From Oscillospiraceae bacterium (GTDB lineage Bacteria; Bacillota; Clostridia; Oscillospirales; Ruminococcaceae): 64,000 nt of DNA. The stretch spans positions 299,175-363,174 of the forward strand of contig JAJQFI010000016.1 in assembly GCA_021201235.1 (NCBI GenBank), in the 5' to 3' direction. Below are positions 60,987 through 64,000 of the stretch, piece by piece (the stretch's first letter is position 1; every line of letters starts with the position of its first letter). Below the pieces are notes generated by a model, which saw nothing but the letters and a program-made list of their open reading frames with translations, was not told the origin of the DNA and searched no databases. A program made the translations under genes and the position numbers.

Positions 60987-62168
60987 ATGAAAGCTAATAA
61001 GAATTTTTATAAGATAGAGCAGAATTATCTCTTTGCGGAGGTTGCTGAGAGGACTGCGAAATATTCGAAGGAGCATCCCGAAGCGAAGATTATCAAGATG
61101 GGTATCGGCGATGTTACCCTGCCCCTTTGTGAGGCTGTTACCGACGCCATGCACAAGGCGGTTTCGGAGATGGGAGTCAAGGAGACCTTCAAGGGCTACG
61201 GCGAATACAGGGGCTATGATTTCCTCTGCGAGAGCATTGTCGGATATTACAGAGGCTTCGGAGTTGACCTTGAGACCGAGGAAGTATTTGTTTCCGAGGG
61301 TGCAAAGACAGACCTCGGCAATATCTTGGACCTCTTCGACAGCGACAACACGGTTCTCGTTACCGACCCTGTTTATCCCGTTTATGTTGACACGAATATA
61401 CTTGCCGGCAGAAAGATTGTCTATGCCGATGCGACCGAGGGCAACAACTTCCTTCCGATGCCAGATTACGCGGTCGAAGCGGACATAATTTATCTCTGCT
61501 CGCCGAACAACCCGACAGGTGCGGCATACACAAGGGCTCAGCTCAAGGAATGGGTTGACTATGCACTCTCGAAGAACGCTGTAATACTCTTGGATTCTGC
61601 GTATGAAGCGTTTATCACCGACCCCGACGTGCCACATACGGCTTATGAGGTTGAGGGCGCAAAGAAGTGCGTTATCGAAATCTGCTCGCTCTCAAAGACT
61701 GCGGGCTTCACGGGTACCCGTTGCGGTTATACAATAGTCCCGAAGACTCTCGATTTCGACGAGGATATGAACAAGCTCTGGCTGAGACGCCAGTCGACCA
61801 AGTTCAACGGCGTTTCCTATATCGTCCAGTGCGGTGCGAATGCGGTCTTCACTTCCGAGGGGCAGAAGGGCGTCAGGGAAAACATCGCCTACTATCAGGA
61901 GAACGCGAAGATTATGATGGCGGCTCTTGACGAATGCGGCATCAAATACTTCGGCGGCAAGAATTCGCCTTATATCTGGCTTAGATGCCCCGATGGGCTC
62001 GGCTCGTGGGAATTCTTTGACAAGCTCCTTGAAGAGGCGAACGTCGTCGGCACGTCCGGCGAAGGCTTCGGCAAGAACGGCAAGGGCTACCTGAGGCTCA
62101 CATCTTTCTCAACTCACGAGAACACCGAAGAGGCTATGAGAAGACTGAAGTCGATGCTCGGAAAATGA
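60987..62168 (+). CDS. dapL: LL-diaminopimelate aminotransferase
   Basis: A 393-residue PLP aminotransferase making LL-diaminopimelate directly from tetrahydrodipicolinate, bypassing the acylated DapD/DapC/DapE route. Typical DapL strings are IIKMGIGDVTLPLCEAVTDAMHKA, YGEYRGYDFL, FVSEGAKTDLGNILDLF, YLCSPNNPTGAAYT and the PLP Lys in CSLSKTAGFTGTRCGYT. ATG 60987 follows a GGAGGA box. dapB is not in the window. Confidence 0.95.
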   Translation: MKANKNFYKIEQNYLFAEVAERTAKYSKEHPEAKIIKMGIGDVTLPLCEAVTDAMHKAVSEMGVKETFKGYGEYRGYDFLCESIVGYYRGFGVDLETEEVFVSEGAKTDLGNILDLFDSDNTVLVTDPVYPVYVDTNILAGRKIVYADATEGNNFLPMPDYAVEADIIYLCSPNNPTGAAYTRAQLKEWVDYALSKNAVILLDSAYEAFITDPDVPHTAYEVEGAKKCVIEICSLSKTAGFTGTRCGYTIVPKTLDFDEDMNKLWLRRQSTKFNGVSYIVQCGANAVFTSEGQKGVRENIAYYQENAKIMMAALDECGIKYFGGKNSPYIWLRCPDGLGSWEFFDKLLEEANVVGTSGEGFGKNGKGYLRLTSFSTHENTEEAMRRLKSMLGK

Positions 62169-62198
62169 GCATAAATTTACGAACAGGAAGTAATCAAA

Positions 62199-62720
62199 AT
62201 GGAAGCAGTTGAAAACATTCTTAAAAGAAGAAGCATAAGAAAGTACACTGACAAAAAAATCGACGACGAGACGATGCACAAGCTCCTCGAGTGCGGAATG
62301 GCGGGTCCCACATGCGTAAACGCCCGGGACTGGGCTTTTATCGTGGTTGACGACAAGGAGCTCTTAACCGAGCTTTCCCACTGCAACGGCAGAGCCGCAG
62401 GGATGCTCCCCGACGCCGCCGCGGCGATTATCGTCTGCGGAGACCTTGACAGGGCATTCTCAAGAGCCCCCGACTACTGGATTGAGGACGCATCCATCGC
62501 CACTCAGAATATTATACTTGCCGCAAACGGTATGGGCTTGGGCGCCGTCTGGCTCGGAACATATCCGCAGGAAGATAAGGTTGAGAACGTCAAAGAGCTT
62601 ATGAAGCTTCCCGACAAGATTGTTCCCCTGTCGGTAATTGCTCTCGGTTATCCCGACGAAACGAAAGACGACGACAAGATAACTTACGAAGAAAGCAGGG
62701 TGCATTTTAATAAATGGTGA
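62199..62720 (+). CDS. Nitroreductase-family protein
   Basis: A 173-residue FMN flavoprotein of the NfsB-like fold. VENILKRRSIRKYTDKKIDDETMHKLLECGMAGPT binds FMN. EDASIATQNIILAANGMGLGAVWLGTY and VIALGYPDE are family motifs. The natural substrate is unknown; members reduce quinones, nitro compounds or flavins. It follows dapL by 30 bases and overlaps the esterase gene by 7, so it may be carried on the lysine operon transcript. Confidence 0.92.
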   Translation: MEAVENILKRRSIRKYTDKKIDDETMHKLLECGMAGPTCVNARDWAFIVVDDKELLTELSHCNGRAAGMLPDAAAAIIVCGDLDRAFSRAPDYWIEDASIATQNIILAANGMGLGAVWLGTYPQEDKVENVKELMKLPDKIVPLSVIALGYPDETKDDDKITYEESRVHFNKW

Positions 62721-63886
62721 AGCGTGTTATTGCAATACTTCTCAGCGTGCTGATGCTGACTGTGGGGCTGACCGGTTGCGGAAGCAGTGAAAACGAAATT
62801 GAAATTGACGAGGATGTGCTCAGTGTGAACAGCTTTTTGCCGACAGATAAATATGTAAAGAAGTTAGGAAGAACAGAAGAAACCGACAACGGGCTCTGGC
62901 TTGCCTATTCCGGCTCGGGTGCGGAATTCTCGTTCAACGGTACAAAGGCGACCATCACCCTTCTTGGCGATGACACCATTAACTCTGAGGACTGGAACAG
63001 CGTCCCGAGAGTAGCTATTTATGTGAATGATGAACTGATCGTCGATGAAATGCTGATGGACGAGTCGACGAGCTTCACAGTATTCGAGAGCGAAGAGGCT
63101 CAGGACTGCACTATAAAGATTATCAAGCTCTCGGAAACCGGGAACTCGACCTGCGTCATCGGCTCTATCGAGGTTGAGGCTTACGGCGCAATCAAGCCGA
63201 CTGAGGATAAAGAGCGCACTATCGAATTCATCGGCGACTCAATCACCTGCGGCTACGGCGTTGATGCAGAGGATCAGAACTCTTCCTTCTCGACGAGGAC
63301 CGAGAACGCTTCGAAGTCCTATGCCTATCTGACGGCTCAGCTCTTGGATGCCGACTACAGCCTTGTTTCGAAGAGCGGTCACGGAATCATCTCCGGCTAC
63401 ACCTCCGACGGAGCGATTCAGTCGTGGGGCGTTATGTCGCAGTTCTACGAGTGCTTTGGCTCCGGTTCGGGAACCGTCGGCGGCGTCACTCCCGACTCGG
63501 TTGAGTGGGACTTCAAGAATAATCCCGTTGATTTGGTTGTCATAAATCTCGGAACGAACGACTACAGCTACACCGGAAGCGACGCGGACAAGCAGGCTGA
63601 ATACAAGACCGCCTATGTTGAATTCATCAAGACGGTTCGCGACGACAACCCCGACGCCTACATCATCTGCGCTCTCGGAATCATGGGCAACGAGCTCTAT
63701 CCGATGGTTGAGGAAGCCGTCAGCGAATATGTCACCGAAACCGGCGATGATAAAGTCACGAGCTTCGAGTTTGACGTGCAAAGCGCCTCAGATGGCTACG
63801 GCGCCGACTGGCACCCGAGCGAGGTTACTCAAGAGAAGTCTGCGGAAGCACTGGCGGAGTTTATAAGAGAGTGGCTTGGGTGGTAA
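62714..63886 (+). CDS. CE2-type SGNH carbohydrate esterase lipoprotein
   Basis: A 390-residue lipoprotein, lipobox LTGC. A beta-sandwich domain (about residues 50-155) precedes an SGNH hydrolase domain: Ser in IEFIGDSITCGYG, SKSGHGIISGYT, Asn in VINLGTNDYSY, and the Asp-His pair in ADWHPSEVTQ. This two-domain order is that of family 2 carbohydrate esterases, which deacetylate xylan and other polysaccharides. It overlaps the nitroreductase by 7 bases with only a weak RBS. An extracellular partner for the GH10 xylanase. Confidence 0.87.
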   Translation: MVKRVIAILLSVLMLTVGLTGCGSSENEIEIDEDVLSVNSFLPTDKYVKKLGRTEETDNGLWLAYSGSGAEFSFNGTKATITLLGDDTINSEDWNSVPRVAIYVNDELIVDEMLMDESTSFTVFESEEAQDCTIKIIKLSETGNSTCVIGSIEVEAYGAIKPTEDKERTIEFIGDSITCGYGVDAEDQNSSFSTRTENASKSYAYLTAQLLDADYSLVSKSGHGIISGYTSDGAIQSWGVMSQFYECFGSGSGTVGGVTPDSVEWDFKNNPVDLVVINLGTNDYSYTGSDADKQAEYKTAYVEFIKTVRDDNPDAYIICALGIMGNELYPMVEEAVSEYVTETGDDKVTSFEFDVQSASDGYGADWHPSEVTQEKSAEALAEFIREWLGW

Positions 63887-63904
63887 CCCACGAAAGTAAA
63901 AAAT

Positions 63905-63934
63905 AAAAGGCTCATTGCGAGCCTTTTTATTTTT
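63905..63934. terminator. Terminator after the CE2 gene
   Basis: Nine-bp stem AAAAGGCTC (63905-63913) and GAGCCTTTT (63919-63927) with loop ATTGC and a T/A-rich tail. Confidence 0.9.
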
Positions 63935-63945
63935 GCACTATTTCA

Positions 63946-64000
63946 TCAGCTGGCTTTTGCCAGTTTGCACCTCACGGTTACCCTCGTCTGCCCGGAGCGG
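63946..64000 (-). CDS. Possible C-terminal end of a minus-strand gene at the window edge
   Basis: On the minus strand the frame from the window edge reads SGQTRVTVRCKLAKAS and ends with TGA at 63948-63946, just beyond the terminator. It looks like the last strand of a protein but is too short to identify. A second frame ending at 63938 is also open. Confidence 0.3.
   Translation of the reverse strand, partial: RSGQTRVTVRCKLAKAS

Overview
The window looks like a chromosomal piece of a Gram-positive, fibre-degrading gut or rumen Clostridia of the Ruminococcus/Oscillospiraceae type. This rests on family resemblance and gene order, not on a marker gene. Supporting signs are: a SpoVB/MurJ-like flippase followed by HU and RqcP; a VTC/DUF4956/Cthe_2159-type surface operon; LL-diaminopimelate aminotransferase lysine synthesis; many lipoproteins with Thr/Glu/Asp-rich linkers; and Gram-positive style promoters (TTGACA, 17 bp, TATAAT) with strong AGGAGG ribosome binding sites. 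No rRNA, tRNA, CRISPR array, insertion sequence or phage gene was seen.

Layout. 1-1.9 kb: broken flippase, hup, rqcP. 2.0-8.4 kb: a two-component system (regulator interrupted by an amber stop) and an operon of a VTC-domain polymerase, a DUF4956 membrane protein and a large beta-helix lipoprotein. 8.6-17.1 kb: hexuronate and xylan catabolism, with eda-kdgK on the minus strand and uxuA-uxuB-capA-like-GH31 on the plus strand, leading from fructuronate to pyruvate and glyceraldehyde 3-phosphate. 17.2-32.6 kb: mostly housekeeping (NUDIX, M23 peptidase, metal exporter, maf, lipid kinase, MFS/spermidine synthase fusion, FGGY kinase, murA, walJ, rlmH, CarD, thyA-folA, P-type ATPase). 32.7-39.3 kb: phoR-phoB-phoU-pstBACS, with Pho-box-like repeats before pstS and a nonsense codon in phoB. 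39.4-41.9 kb: an AT-richer pair, a TetR regulator and a broken glgB. 41.9-52.9 kb: DegV proteins and a complete shikimate/Phe-Tyr operon. 53.0-57.5 kb: an acidic lipoprotein, a tannase-like esterase lipoprotein and a GH10 xylanase lipoprotein. 57.6-64 kb: a lysine riboswitch controlling dapA-lysA-dapF-dapL, then a nitroreductase and a CE2-type esterase lipoprotein.

Three regulatory signals stand out. (1) The shikimate operon is preceded by a consensus promoter, a well-spaced RBS, a 23-codon leader peptide containing VFCFAYYYYF, and an intrinsic terminator. The Tyr/Phe codons can pair with a downstream segment, so this has the full architecture of ribosome-mediated aromatic amino-acid attenuation. 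(2) A three-part motif, TTCAC then two TTAAG elements at 11-12 bp steps, occurs before the two-component operon, before the VTC/DUF4956 operon and before the tannase-like lipoprotein, which suggests one small regulon. (3) A 21-bp near-palindrome lies over the -35 box of the eda-kdgK promoter.

Five otherwise well-conserved genes carry one in-frame stop or a homopolymer frameshift (flippase G6 run, 2015 regulator TAG, M23 TGA, phoB TGA, glgB TGA). TGA clearly acts as a normal stop in many intact neighbours, so a changed genetic code is not the explanation. Strain-level mutations or consensus errors are the main alternatives.
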